64,000 nt of DNA, taken from NCBI GenBank assembly GCA_021772435.1, contig JAJFLZ010000017.1:39854-103853 (forward strand). The letters run 5' to 3'. The notes beneath the pieces were generated by a model that did no database searches, had not been told where the DNA came from, and saw nothing but the letters and a program-made list of their open reading frames with translations. The DNA is from Chlamydiota bacterium (GTDB lineage Bacteria > Chlamydiota > Chlamydiia > Chlamydiales > JACKPQ01). This document shows, piece after piece, positions 24,477-32,474 of this stretch (position 1 is its first letter; each line of letters begins with the position of its first letter). The position numbers and the translations under genes were made by a program.

Positions 24477-25304
24477 TTACTCCAGATCTTCAGGCTCGAA
24501 GTCCTTAAGCGTCTTTGACTTAGATCCAGCTATGAGGCGAATAAGAGTAAGAATGCAGCCTAAAAGGACATAGATCCAGGATATAACAAGGATAAAGAGC
24601 GCAAAGAAGTGGAGCAAGCCGTAAAGGAAGATTAGAGCTCCAAGGGCCGTTAACATCACTAAGGTGCTAGAGCGGACTCTTGTTTGGAAGGTTTTGAGGC
24701 TTGGAAAACGTAACTTACTGATCATAAGCAGACCAATAATGGACGTGGCGGCAACTAAAATCCAAAGACGCATCGTATCTGTGGGTGCTAGCCATTTATC
24801 TGCAAAGGGTGAGAAGAGAAAAAGGTTAACCGAGACAGCAGCGCCTGCAGCAGCTGGGATGGGCAGGCCGGAGAAGTTTTTGTGGTAGTCCAGCGCAGTA
24901 GACTCTTTTTTGGCCACGCTTGCTTTGACGTTATAACGAACAAGGCGCAGGACTCCACATATAGAGTAGAGAAGCGCAGCGACAATGCAAATGAAGCTAA
25001 GGGGCGTCCCCTGCTCTGGATTTAAGACCTTAAGCATCAGGACAGAAGGTGCCACACCAAAGGAGATCGCATCGGCTAGTGAGTCAAACAGCGCTCCAAA
25101 TTCACTTTCGTGGTGCATGAGTCTTGCCACAGCTCCATCAAGCAGGTCGGCAACCCCAGCAACAATGAGTAAGATGGTAGAGGTCTGCAGCAACTGGTAG
25201 GTTGTGATGTGGGGAGCGTCGGTTAAGGTGCGAAAAATGACAAAAAGTCCGCACACGAGGCCAAAAGCTGTGATAAGATTGGGTAGCAGATTGATCCGCC
25301 GCAT
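24477..25304 (-). CDS. pssA: CDP-diacylglycerol-serine O-phosphatidyltransferase
   Basis: Makes phosphatidylserine from CDP-diacylglycerol and serine, the first step to phosphatidylethanolamine. 275 residues with about eight membrane helices. The CDP-alcohol phosphotransferase motif is read as DLLDGAVARLMHHESEFGALFDSLAD (D-x2-D-G-x2-A-R-x8-G-x3-D-x3-D). ATG 25304 is chosen because AAAGGAG lies six bases ahead; an upstream frame to 25334 is possible. It shares the strand with nagZ, 23 bases away. Position upstream of nrdAB matches the order I recall from Chlamydia (pssA-nrdA-nrdB). Confidence 0.95.
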   Translation of the reverse strand: MRRINLLPNLITAFGLVCGLFVIFRTLTDAPHITTYQLLQTSTILLIVAGVADLLDGAVARLMHHESEFGALFDSLADAISFGVAPSVLMLKVLNPEQGTPLSFICIVAALLYSICGVLRLVRYNVKASVAKKESTALDYHKNFSGLPIPAAAGAAVSVNLFLFSPFADKWLAPTDTMRLWILVAATSIIGLLMISKLRFPSLKTFQTRVRSSTLVMLTALGALIFLYGLLHFFALFILVISWIYVLLGCILTLIRLIAGSKSKTLKDFEPEDLE

Positions 25305-25327
25305 AGATACTCCTTTTTGGTTTGATC

Positions 25328-26287
25328 TTACCATATTTTCGCCTTTAATTTCTGGATACGAGCTACCGCTTGGTCAATGAGAGCTTCATCTATCTTTCCT
25401 GCTAGAGTGCGCTGAACTAGGTATTGATGCAAGTCAATGATTTCATCTGGCGTGATCACCTCGATGGAGCCTGTGAGCTTTTTTCCTCCAACGAGCAAGA
25501 TATCGACGCCAGCATTGATCGCTTCTAAAGCTGCTTTTTTGAGGCTGCCTGCATTTTGTAAAACACCGGCCATTGTCAAGGAGTCTGTGACCACACACCC
25601 ATCAAATTTCTCGCGCAGGCGCTGTATCCATATTTTTGAGAGCGTAGCGCATTTATCTGGATCAACATCTGGAACTAAAACATGTGCTGTCATGACTAAG
25701 TCGGCACCAGAAATGGAAAAAGGTTCTAACTCATTGCAAACTGGCAGTCCAAAATGTGAATCCACTGTACCTTTTCCATGGCCGGGATAGTGTTTGGCAC
25801 ATGATAAAAGCCCAGATTTTTTCATACCAGCAATGAAGGCTTTGGGATTGTTTTGGCTGCGATCGTTTAGGTAAGGCTCAACAACCGGAGCTAAATTGAG
25901 ATTGACGCCAGCACATCTCAGTTCAAAACCACACAAGCTGCCCATCTCAAGCGGCTGCGACATCGTACTTGGCGCAGGCAAAAGCGTAAAGCCGTCTTTG
26001 AGATGTTGAACGCGTCCCCCTTCGTGATCTACAGCAATCAAAAGAGGTGTTTGGCTGTAGTTCTGAAGCTGCGCGCTTAAATCTGCTGCTATGCCCATCG
26101 GCAAATTGCCATTACAAAAGTTGTAATAAATAAAACCGCCAACATAAGCTTCATCGATGAGGCGCTTGGCATCATGATTGATCTTTTCGCCGCGAAAGTG
26201 AACCATGAGCATTTGCCCGATTTTTTCCTCTAGACTCATGGAAAATAGCGATGAAAAGGCAAGCAGGTATAAGATTAAATATTTCAC
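25328..26287 (-). CDS. nagZ: Beta-N-acetylhexosaminidase, glycoside hydrolase family 3 (NagZ-like), exported
   Basis: Hydrolyses N-acetylglucosamine from muropeptides. The family 3 pattern is complete: IAVDHEGGRVQHL, CAKHYPGHGKGTVDSH (general acid-base His/Asp) and VVTDSLTM with the nucleophile Asp. About 319 residues from GTG 26287; a TTG start at 26305 would add six. The signal peptide KYLILYLLAFSSLFS is notable because E. coli NagZ is cytoplasmic, so here it likely acts in the periplasm. This agrees with the minimal peptidoglycan turnover found in chlamydiae. It lies upstream of pssA on the same strand. Confidence 0.88.
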   Translation of the reverse strand: MKYLILYLLAFSSLFSMSLEEKIGQMLMVHFRGEKINHDAKRLIDEAYVGGFIYYNFCNGNLPMGIAADLSAQLQNYSQTPLLIAVDHEGGRVQHLKDGFTLLPAPSTMSQPLEMGSLCGFELRCAGVNLNLAPVVEPYLNDRSQNNPKAFIAGMKKSGLLSCAKHYPGHGKGTVDSHFGLPVCNELEPFSISGADLVMTAHVLVPDVDPDKCATLSKIWIQRLREKFDGCVVTDSLTMAGVLQNAGSLKKAALEAINAGVDILLVGGKKLTGSIEVITPDEIIDLHQYLVQRTLAGKIDEALIDQAVARIQKLKAKIW

Positions 26288-26350
26288 GATTTGCCATGAT
26301 GTCAAATCATTTGATTGAATGCAAATTGGAAAACAGGGTACACTTTTTGC

Positions 26351-26713
26351 ATGGCATGGAAACGTTCATCTGAAGAGCTTATCGATCATTTTCACGAGAC
26401 GATGGAAAACTTTGACAACGTCGATCGCAAAAAGATGTTTGGCTATCCATGTTGCTTTGCAAAGGGCAATATGTTCACCGGTCTGCATGAGGAAAACTGG
26501 GTGCTGCGCCTTCCGGAAGCTTTTCGAAAAGAAGTGATGGTATCGCACGAGGCCGAGCAATTCGAGCCGATGGCTGGCCGCATCATGAAAGAGTATATCA
26601 AGATCCCCCTATCTGTGCGCGAAAATTCCACAGAACTCAAAACCTGGATCGCCAAATCTCTTGATTACGCATTATCCCTTCCCCCAAAAGCCCCCAAAAA
26701 ACGCAAAAGATAA
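26351..26713 (+). CDS. TfoX N-terminal-domain protein
   Basis: 120 residues, small and cytoplasmic. Residues about 10-95 match the TfoX N-terminal domain (DRKKMFGYPCCFAKGNMFTGL...WVLRLPEAFRKE...MKEYIKIPLSV), and the C-terminus is basic (PPKAPKKRKR). Full TfoX/Sxy regulates competence; single-domain versions are common and of unknown role. ATG 26351 is chosen over an upstream TTG because it begins the domain. It is divergent from nagZ and convergent with the membrane protein at 26754. Confidence 0.83.
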   Translation: MAWKRSSEELIDHFHETMENFDNVDRKKMFGYPCCFAKGNMFTGLHEENWVLRLPEAFRKEVMVSHEAEQFEPMAGRIMKEYIKIPLSVRENSTELKTWIAKSLDYALSLPPKAPKKRKR

Positions 26714-26753
26714 ATACCAGAAATGGTATGCAAAAAAACTCAATCATGACTCT

Positions 26754-27545
26754 TCAAGTGAAATAGATCGGGATAAATTGGCCGGTGATCCAGGTTACAA
26801 GAAATAGGAAGACGAAGGTCGTGGCAACCCACAGGATTTGCTTGCCAAGGGACAAGGGCTTGCCCATCTTCATGTGATGATGTTGCTTTTGCTTTTTTTG
26901 CGGCTTGCTCATCATGCCGTGCTTGATCCCAATGCGTACCATCCAGGAATTGATCGGATAGGCGAAGATAAATCCAACGATGGTAGCCGCGCTCATAATT
27001 CCCCAAAAAAGAAGCGTTGCAGGATCGTCTCCCGACCTGGAAATGTGTTTTAAGATGAGAATGGTGGGTAGCATGCCAGCCATAACCATGTTCATGGATA
27101 CGGTTTCAACAAAGATGGTTTTGATGACCGCTTCTTTGTAGTTTTTAAACATCGAAAGCATAAATAGCGCTTGGAAGATGAAGAGGCCAAAGAGATAAGC
27201 GGCGCAGTATTCGATGATCGACTCTAAACCGTTTGGAAGTTGGAAAAAGTAGAGAACGATAGCTGCAATGATAATCGCTGTGGCATCGCCTGCCACGCAA
27301 TGTATTTCAGAGCCGAGCGCTTGCTTCCAGTGCACATTGATAAATTCATCGTGTGTGTTTGGCATGGGCTGGCGACAAGAAAGAAGATAAAAAAATAATC
27401 CAATCGGACCTGTGTACAAAATCACAAGATACCACGCCCACTTCATGACAGTCATCGATGGTGTATTTACTTTTTGATCATAAATAACAAATATTAGCGA
27501 TAGTAAAGTTAGTGAAAACCATAAAATTAAAATGCCGCTTAACAT
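26754..27545 (-). CDS. Polytopic membrane protein, DUF4396-like
   Basis: 263 residues with about six to seven hydrophobic helices. The conserved block HWKQALGSEIHCVAGDATAIIIAAIV and later FIFAYPINSWMVRIGIKHGMM are typical of DUF4396. A His-rich cytoplasmic or periplasmic loop (KPQKKQKQHHHMKMG) may bind metal. The family's function is unknown; members are often near copper-handling genes, which is a loose association. It is divergent from nrdA over a 256-base region containing the nrdA promoter. Confidence 0.78.
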   Translation of the reverse strand: MLSGILILWFSLTLLSLIFVIYDQKVNTPSMTVMKWAWYLVILYTGPIGLFFYLLSCRQPMPNTHDEFINVHWKQALGSEIHCVAGDATAIIIAAIVLYFFQLPNGLESIIEYCAAYLFGLFIFQALFMLSMFKNYKEAVIKTIFVETVSMNMVMAGMLPTILILKHISRSGDDPATLLFWGIMSAATIVGFIFAYPINSWMVRIGIKHGMMSKPQKKQKQHHHMKMGKPLSLGKQILWVATTFVFLFLVTWITGQFIPIYFT

Positions 27546-27651
27546 TTTGAATCTCCTTTTATTTTAGTAATAATGAATTTAAGAAAAAAACTACAGATCT
27601 AAATCCCTCGTTTTGATGCGGTTGAAATCGGGCGAAATCTTTTTCGTTTTT

Positions 27652-27680
27652 TTGGTGGACAAATTGCGTGCAGCTACAAT
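27652..27680 (+). promoter_or_regulatory. Promoter of nrdAB
   Basis: TTGGTG (27652-27657), a 17-bp spacer and TACAAT (27675-27680) form a plausible sigma-70-type promoter. The -10 box lies inside the first NrdR box, so NrdR binding would block polymerase. Confidence 0.7.
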
Positions 27681-27721
27681 ATATAGTAGAATCAGAAGCG
27701 GGGTACTACAAGATGTAGTAG
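27674..27721 (+). promoter_or_regulatory. Tandem NrdR boxes
   Basis: Two 16-bp imperfect palindromes, CTACAATATATAGTAG (27674-27689) and CTACAAGATGTAGTAG (27706-27721), agree at 14 of 16 positions. They are separated by exactly 16 bp, so their starts are 32 bp apart, about three helical turns. That is the arrangement known for NrdR operators. The first covers the -10 region and the second lies downstream of the likely start site. Confidence 0.85.
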
Positions 27722-27801
27722 CGGGGACTGAAATCAGCAAAGCTTTGATTAGCGCTGATTTAAGGAAAATTCACATAATAATTTAAGGGATAAGGTGTAC
27801 A

Positions 27802-30800
27802 ATGACGCAAGGGTTCACTTCTTCAAAAGATTCAACAAACGAACTGATGGCAATGCTCAAGACTAGTAACGCAAAAGAGGCGACTGGGTCTTTGGAAAGT
27901 CAGTTCACAGTTGTTAAACGCGATGGCACACTCGTGCCGTTTAAACGCGAACGTATTTTTAGAGCGCTAGAAGCTGCATTTCGCGATACAAAGAAGATGC
28001 CCAAACCCGAAATTTTACCTGAAGATGTTTTGGAGGCATGCGGATCTGTTGCAGATCAAGTGATCGATCAAGCGTTTTCCCTATCGCATAAAGGCGTTTG
28101 CTTAAATGTGGAAGGCATTCAGGATTTAGTCGAAGTCACGCTGATGAAAAATGGCTACCACGATGTCGCAAGAGACTATATCATCTACCGCGATAAGCAC
28201 AAGGAAGTGCGCCAAGATTCTCCTCGCCACATGAAGATCGTACGCAAAGGCGAAAATGCTCCTGTGCGCTTTAACCCGATGAAGATTTCCAAGACATTGG
28301 AGATGGCGTTTAGACGCGTCCATAAAGTCGAGGGCGCCTCCCCACAACTTGTCATTGATGCAGTGAATTTTTTGACGCAAAAAGTGGTAAATGCAGCCCA
28401 AAGTTTCAGCAAGTCCGGCCACCTGCTTCAAGTGCAACACATTCAAGATATGATTGAAGAAGAGTTGATGCGCGAGGGCTATTTTAATGTTGCCAAAGAT
28501 TTTATTTTGCAACGCGCTGAAAAAGAACAAACACCAGCGCCAGCTCCTGCAGTAGAAGCAAACGAAAAACCGAAGAAGAAAAAAGCTGATTCGCTTAAAG
28601 AGACAATTAGCCACGCTTGCCGCGATTTAAAAGAGGCGTCAGCAGATGAGCTCCACACACTTGCTACTGCCAATTTTTACGACGGCATTAAAGAGCACGA
28701 AATAGATTCGGCGCTCATTATGGCAGCTAGATCACAAGTGGAAAAAGAGCCTGCATATGCAACCGTTGCAGCGCGCCTTTTACTTGATAAGTGCTACCGC
28801 GAAACACTGGGCGTTTCATCCACCGATAGCAAGCTAGAAAAAACGTACCGAACCTATTTTAAATCCTACATTGCACACGCTGTGACAATCGATCGTTTAT
28901 CTCCTGCACTCCTTGATTTTGACTTGGATGCGCTTGCCGAAAAACTCGTTTTAGAGCGTGACGATTTATTCCAATTCACAGGATTGCAAACCCTCTACGA
29001 TCGCTATTTTATTCACGAAGAGCAGAAACGCTTGGAAACGCCGCAAATTTTCTGGATGCGCGTTGCCATGGGCCTCTGTATCAACGAAGAAGATAAAACA
29101 CGCCGCGTGGTTGAGTTTTACGATACGCTATCGCAATTTTATGTCGTTTCCAGCACACCAACGCTGTTCAATGCAGGAACCAACCACTCGCAGCTCTCCT
29201 CTTGCTTCCTCTCTACGATTGGTGATGATTTGGAAAACATTTTTGAAGTGGTTGGCGATAACGCACAGCTTTCGAAATGGGCAGGTGGCATCGGTAACGA
29301 TTGGACACCAGTACGAGCGATGGGCGCTCACATTAAAGGAACGAATGGCCAAAGCCAAGGCGTGATCCCCTTTCTGAAAGTTGCAAACGATACAGCCGTT
29401 GCAGTCAATCAGGGTGGCAAACGCAAAGGTGTGGCAGTAGCTTATTTGGAAACATGGCACCTCGACATTGAAGACTTTTTAGAGCTGCGCAAAAATACAG
29501 GCGATGAGAGACGCCGCACGCACGACATGAACACTGCTAACTGGATTCCCGATCTCTTCATGAAGCGCGTTGAAAAAGGGGGCGATTGGACGCTGTTTAG
29601 CCCAAACGATGCTCCCGATTTGCACGATCTATACGGGCAGGCGTTTGAAAAACGCTACGCCGAATATGAGAAAATGACAGAAACAGGCGAGCTAAAACTA
29701 TTCAAAAAAATTCCAGCCCTGGATCTGTGGCGCAAGATGCTAAGCATGCTATTTGAAACAGGCCATCCTTGGATCACGTTTAAAGATCCATCGAATGTGC
29801 GCTCGCCGCAAGATCACGTCGGCGTTGTCCACAGCTCAAATCTGTGCACTGAAATTCTGCTCAACACATCAAAAGAAGAGACCGCTGTCTGCAATCTAGC
29901 ATCGATCAATCTTCCAAAACATGTGAATGAAAATGGCATCGATGAAACGCGCCTTGCAAAATCGGTTCACACAGCTATTCGTATGCTCGATAACGTGATC
30001 GATATCAATTTCTACCCGATTAAAAAAGCGCGCAATTCTAACCTCCGACACCGACCTGTCGGCCTTGGCATCATGGGCTTCCAAGACGCGTTGCACGTGC
30101 AAAGCATAAGCTTTGCAAGCCACGAAGCTGTGCAGTTTGCAGACGAGAGCCAAGAGTTTATCTCATACCACGCTATTTTAGGCTCGACAGAGCTAGCTAA
30201 AGAGCGCGGTCCTTACACGAGCTTCCAAGGATCAAAGTGGGATCGTGGCATTTTGCCGATCGACAGTATCGAGTTGCTAGAGCAAGAGCGCGGAGAAAAA
30301 CTTGAGATGGATAGATCAGCTAAGATGGACTGGACGCCAGTTAGAGAAGCGATTAAAGAAAACGGCATGCGCAACAGCAACACGATGGCAATTGCACCAA
30401 CGGCCACAATTGCTAACATCATCGGCGTCTCCTTTTCTAACGAGCCTGACTACAAGCATCTGTATGTGAAATCCAACCTCTCAGGTGAGTTTACAATCAT
30501 CAACACCTACTTAGTTAAAAAGCTTAAAAAACTAGGGCTTTGGGACGAGCAGATGATCGATGATCTCAAGTATTTCGACGGATCGATTCAAGAAATTGAA
30601 CGCGTTCCAGATGAGATCAAGCTTGAATTCCCTACCGCATTTGAAATTGATCCTGAGTGGGTGCTTGAATGCGCAAGCCGTAGACAAAAATGGATTGACA
30701 TGGGTCAATCACTTAACCTCTATCTGGCTGAGCCAAGTGGCAAGAAGCTAAACAACATGTACATGATGGCGTGGAAAAAAGGCCTTAAAACGACCTACTA

Positions 30801-30975
30801 CCTCCGTTCGATGGGAGCCACTCAAATCGAAAAATCAACAACGGATGTCAACAAGCGCGGCATGCAGCCGCGTTGGATGAAAAATGCATCAGCATCAGCT
30901 GATATCACAGTCGACCGCACCAAGGTAGATGCGCCAGTATGTAATCTAGAAGAAGGCTGCGAGAGCTGCCAATAA
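27802..30975 (+). CDS. nrdA: Ribonucleotide reductase large subunit, class I
   Basis: Reduces ribonucleoside diphosphates to deoxyribonucleotides with NrdB. 1057 residues, longer than E. coli NrdA because of repeated N-terminal ATP-cones: one at about 36-130 (VVKRDGTLVPFKRERI) and one at about 145-235 (VRKGENAPVRFNPMKI). A shorter cone-like stretch (LKETISHACRDLKEASADEL) comes before the core. The catalytic core has the three cysteine motifs LSSCFLS, NLCTEI and AVCNLAS, plus GLGIMGFQDAL. The C-terminal redox pair is C1053-x-x-C1056. The ribosome-binding site AAGGTG precedes ATG 27802. It is transcribed with nrdB, 23 bases downstream, and regulated by the NrdR boxes. Confidence 0.97.
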   Translation: MTQGFTSSKDSTNELMAMLKTSNAKEATGSLESQFTVVKRDGTLVPFKRERIFRALEAAFRDTKKMPKPEILPEDVLEACGSVADQVIDQAFSLSHKGVCLNVEGIQDLVEVTLMKNGYHDVARDYIIYRDKHKEVRQDSPRHMKIVRKGENAPVRFNPMKISKTLEMAFRRVHKVEGASPQLVIDAVNFLTQKVVNAAQSFSKSGHLLQVQHIQDMIEEELMREGYFNVAKDFILQRAEKEQTPAPAPAVEANEKPKKKKADSLKETISHACRDLKEASADELHTLATANFYDGIKEHEIDSALIMAARSQVEKEPAYATVAARLLLDKCYRETLGVSSTDSKLEKTYRTYFKSYIAHAVTIDRLSPALLDFDLDALAEKLVLERDDLFQFTGLQTLYDRYFIHEEQKRLETPQIFWMRVAMGLCINEEDKTRRVVEFYDTLSQFYVVSSTPTLFNAGTNHSQLSSCFLSTIGDDLENIFEVVGDNAQLSKWAGGIGNDWTPVRAMGAHIKGTNGQSQGVIPFLKVANDTAVAVNQGGKRKGVAVAYLETWHLDIEDFLELRKNTGDERRRTHDMNTANWIPDLFMKRVEKGGDWTLFSPNDAPDLHDLYGQAFEKRYAEYEKMTETGELKLFKKIPALDLWRKMLSMLFETGHPWITFKDPSNVRSPQDHVGVVHSSNLCTEILLNTSKEETAVCNLASINLPKHVNENGIDETRLAKSVHTAIRMLDNVIDINFYPIKKARNSNLRHRPVGLGIMGFQDALHVQSISFASHEAVQFADESQEFISYHAILGSTELAKERGPYTSFQGSKWDRGILPIDSIELLEQERGEKLEMDRSAKMDWTPVREAIKENGMRNSNTMAIAPTATIANIIGVSFSNEPDYKHLYVKSNLSGEFTIINTYLVKKLKKLGLWDEQMIDDLKYFDGSIQEIERVPDEIKLEFPTAFEIDPEWVLECASRRQKWIDMGQSLNLYLAEPSGKKLNNMYMMAWKKGLKTTYYLRSMGATQIEKSTTDVNKRGMQPRWMKNASASADITVDRTKVDAPVCNLEEGCESCQ

Positions 30976-30998
30976 TAAATTAATAGGAGAAAAGCACC

Positions 30999-32069
30999 AT
31001 GACAACAAAAGAACAAACCCTCGGATTTGAAGATGCAGACCTTGACACATCAAAACGTGTCAGAGTCAATGACAAGCGCCTGATCAACTGCACGCAAGTG
31101 GATGTCAATCAGCTCATGCCCCTCAAATACAAATGGGCATGGGAGCATTATCTCAACGGCTGCGCCAACCACTGGATGCCCTCAGAAGTGCCAATGGCAA
31201 GGGACATCGAACTGTGGAAATCTAAAAACCTATCTGATGATGAGCGGCAGGTTATCATGCGCAATCTCGGTTTTTTTAGCACTGCTGAAAGCTTAGTTGG
31301 CAACAACATCGTACTAGCTATCTTCAAACACGTCACCAACCCGGAAGCGCGCCAGTACCTTTTGCGTCAAGCCTTTGAAGAAGCCATCCACACTCACACC
31401 TTCCACTACATCGTTGAATCGCTCGCCCTAGATGCAGGTGAGGTTTTTAACATGTACAACGAGATCGAGGCGATCCACAAAAAAGATGCGTTTGAGATGA
31501 AAATCACACGTGAAATTCTCGACCCTCACTTTACAACTGATACAACAGAAGGTAAGCAAATCTTCCTCAAAAACCTCATCGGCTACTACGTCATTATGGA
31601 AGGACTTTTCTTCTACAGCGGCTTTGCGATGATTCTATCATTCCACCGTCAGAATAAAATGACCGGAATCGGCGAGCAGTTTCAGTACATCCTGCGCGAT
31701 GAGACCATCCACCTCAACTTCGGCATCGATCTGATCAACGGCATCAAGCAAGAAAATCCCGAAATCTGGACTGAAGATTTCCAAAATCACATCATCGACC
31801 TGATTAAGGAAGCTGTTGAGCTAGAAATCAACTACGCGGAAGACTGTCTGCCTCGTGGCATTCTCGGCCTCACTGCACCGATGTTCCGCGACTATGTGCA
31901 ATACATTGCCAACCGTCGCTGCGAACGCATTGGCCTTGCTCCCCTCTATCCGGACGCTAAAAACCCGTTCCCATGGATGAGTGAAACAATCGATCTTGGT
32001 AAAGAGAAAAACTTTTTCGAAACAAGAGTTACAGAATACCAGTCGTCATCTTCACTCGACTGGAGCTAG
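30999..32069 (+). CDS. nrdB: Ribonucleotide reductase small subunit, class Ic (Phe in place of radical Tyr)
   Basis: 356 residues, ferritin-like. Metal-site residues are visible: E97 in FFSTAES, E128 and H131 in EEAIHTHTF, and a later DETIHLNFG. The position of the radical tyrosine (four residues after H131) is F135, encoded by TTC at 31401-31403. E97 replaces the usual aspartate. Both features define class Ic enzymes such as that of C. trachomatis, which use a Mn(IV)/Fe(III) cofactor instead of a tyrosyl radical. The ribosome-binding site is TAGGAG. It forms the nrdAB operon and ends at a hairpin at 32070. Confidence 0.97.
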   Translation: MTTKEQTLGFEDADLDTSKRVRVNDKRLINCTQVDVNQLMPLKYKWAWEHYLNGCANHWMPSEVPMARDIELWKSKNLSDDERQVIMRNLGFFSTAESLVGNNIVLAIFKHVTNPEARQYLLRQAFEEAIHTHTFHYIVESLALDAGEVFNMYNEIEAIHKKDAFEMKITREILDPHFTTDTTEGKQIFLKNLIGYYVIMEGLFFYSGFAMILSFHRQNKMTGIGEQFQYILRDETIHLNFGIDLINGIKQENPEIWTEDFQNHIIDLIKEAVELEINYAEDCLPRGILGLTAPMFRDYVQYIANRRCERIGLAPLYPDAKNPFPWMSETIDLGKEKNFFETRVTEYQSSSSLDWS

Positions 32070-32096
32070 CAACTTACTTACAACCAATAAGTTGCA
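32070..32096 (+). terminator. Hairpin after nrdB
   Basis: GCAACTTA (32070-32077) pairs with TAAGTTGC (32089-32096), followed by AGGCTTTT. The T-tract is short, so termination may be partial, but position immediately after the nrdB stop codon supports it. Confidence 0.6.
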
Positions 32097-32113
32097 GGCT
32101 TTTCCAGCCTATT

Positions 32114-32280
32114 AACCTGAACTCTGGATTTTGATTGTTTAGATTCAGAGCAGATTAGGTGACAGATTGTGCCATTTTTTGCGATTCTATAGCCAAGGCG
32201 CTATAGATGAGCACAAAAAGGGTGCAAGATGGCGGCTAAGATGCCTGAAGATGAATGATATAAACGAAAGAGTTCAGGTT
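32114..32280 (+). mobile_element. MITE-1 inverted-repeat element, copy A (167 bp)
   Basis: Terminal inverted repeats AACCTGAACTCT (32114-32125) and AGAGTTCAGGTT (32269-32280). The whole element matches the copy at 55508-55672 in reverse orientation at roughly 95% by eye, including internal blocks GCACAAAAAGGGTGC and a CTATAGC palindrome. It has no open reading frame, so it is a non-autonomous element or a structured repeat. No clear target-site duplication is visible. It fills most of the 405-base gap between nrdB and metG; the remainder (32281-32474) holds nothing recognisable. Confidence 0.85.
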
Positions 32281-32474
32281 CTTAAGTCTTTGTTAGAAAG
32301 GTGCGCAAATATCATCTGCAAAATTTCTGGCGGTTGCTTAGAAATATAATCTATTTCACAAGATGTTTCTAACTTTTGAATTGATGACATTTTTACCTCA
32401 TAAAATGAATTTTGTAAGTATTACAACAAAAACAGATGATTAAAATCTAAATCTTTCCGAAGGGATAATAATGA

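Noticed and set aside
32161..32349. Short open reading frame beginning in MITE-1 copy A
   Set aside because: It is made of element sequence and has no protein features.
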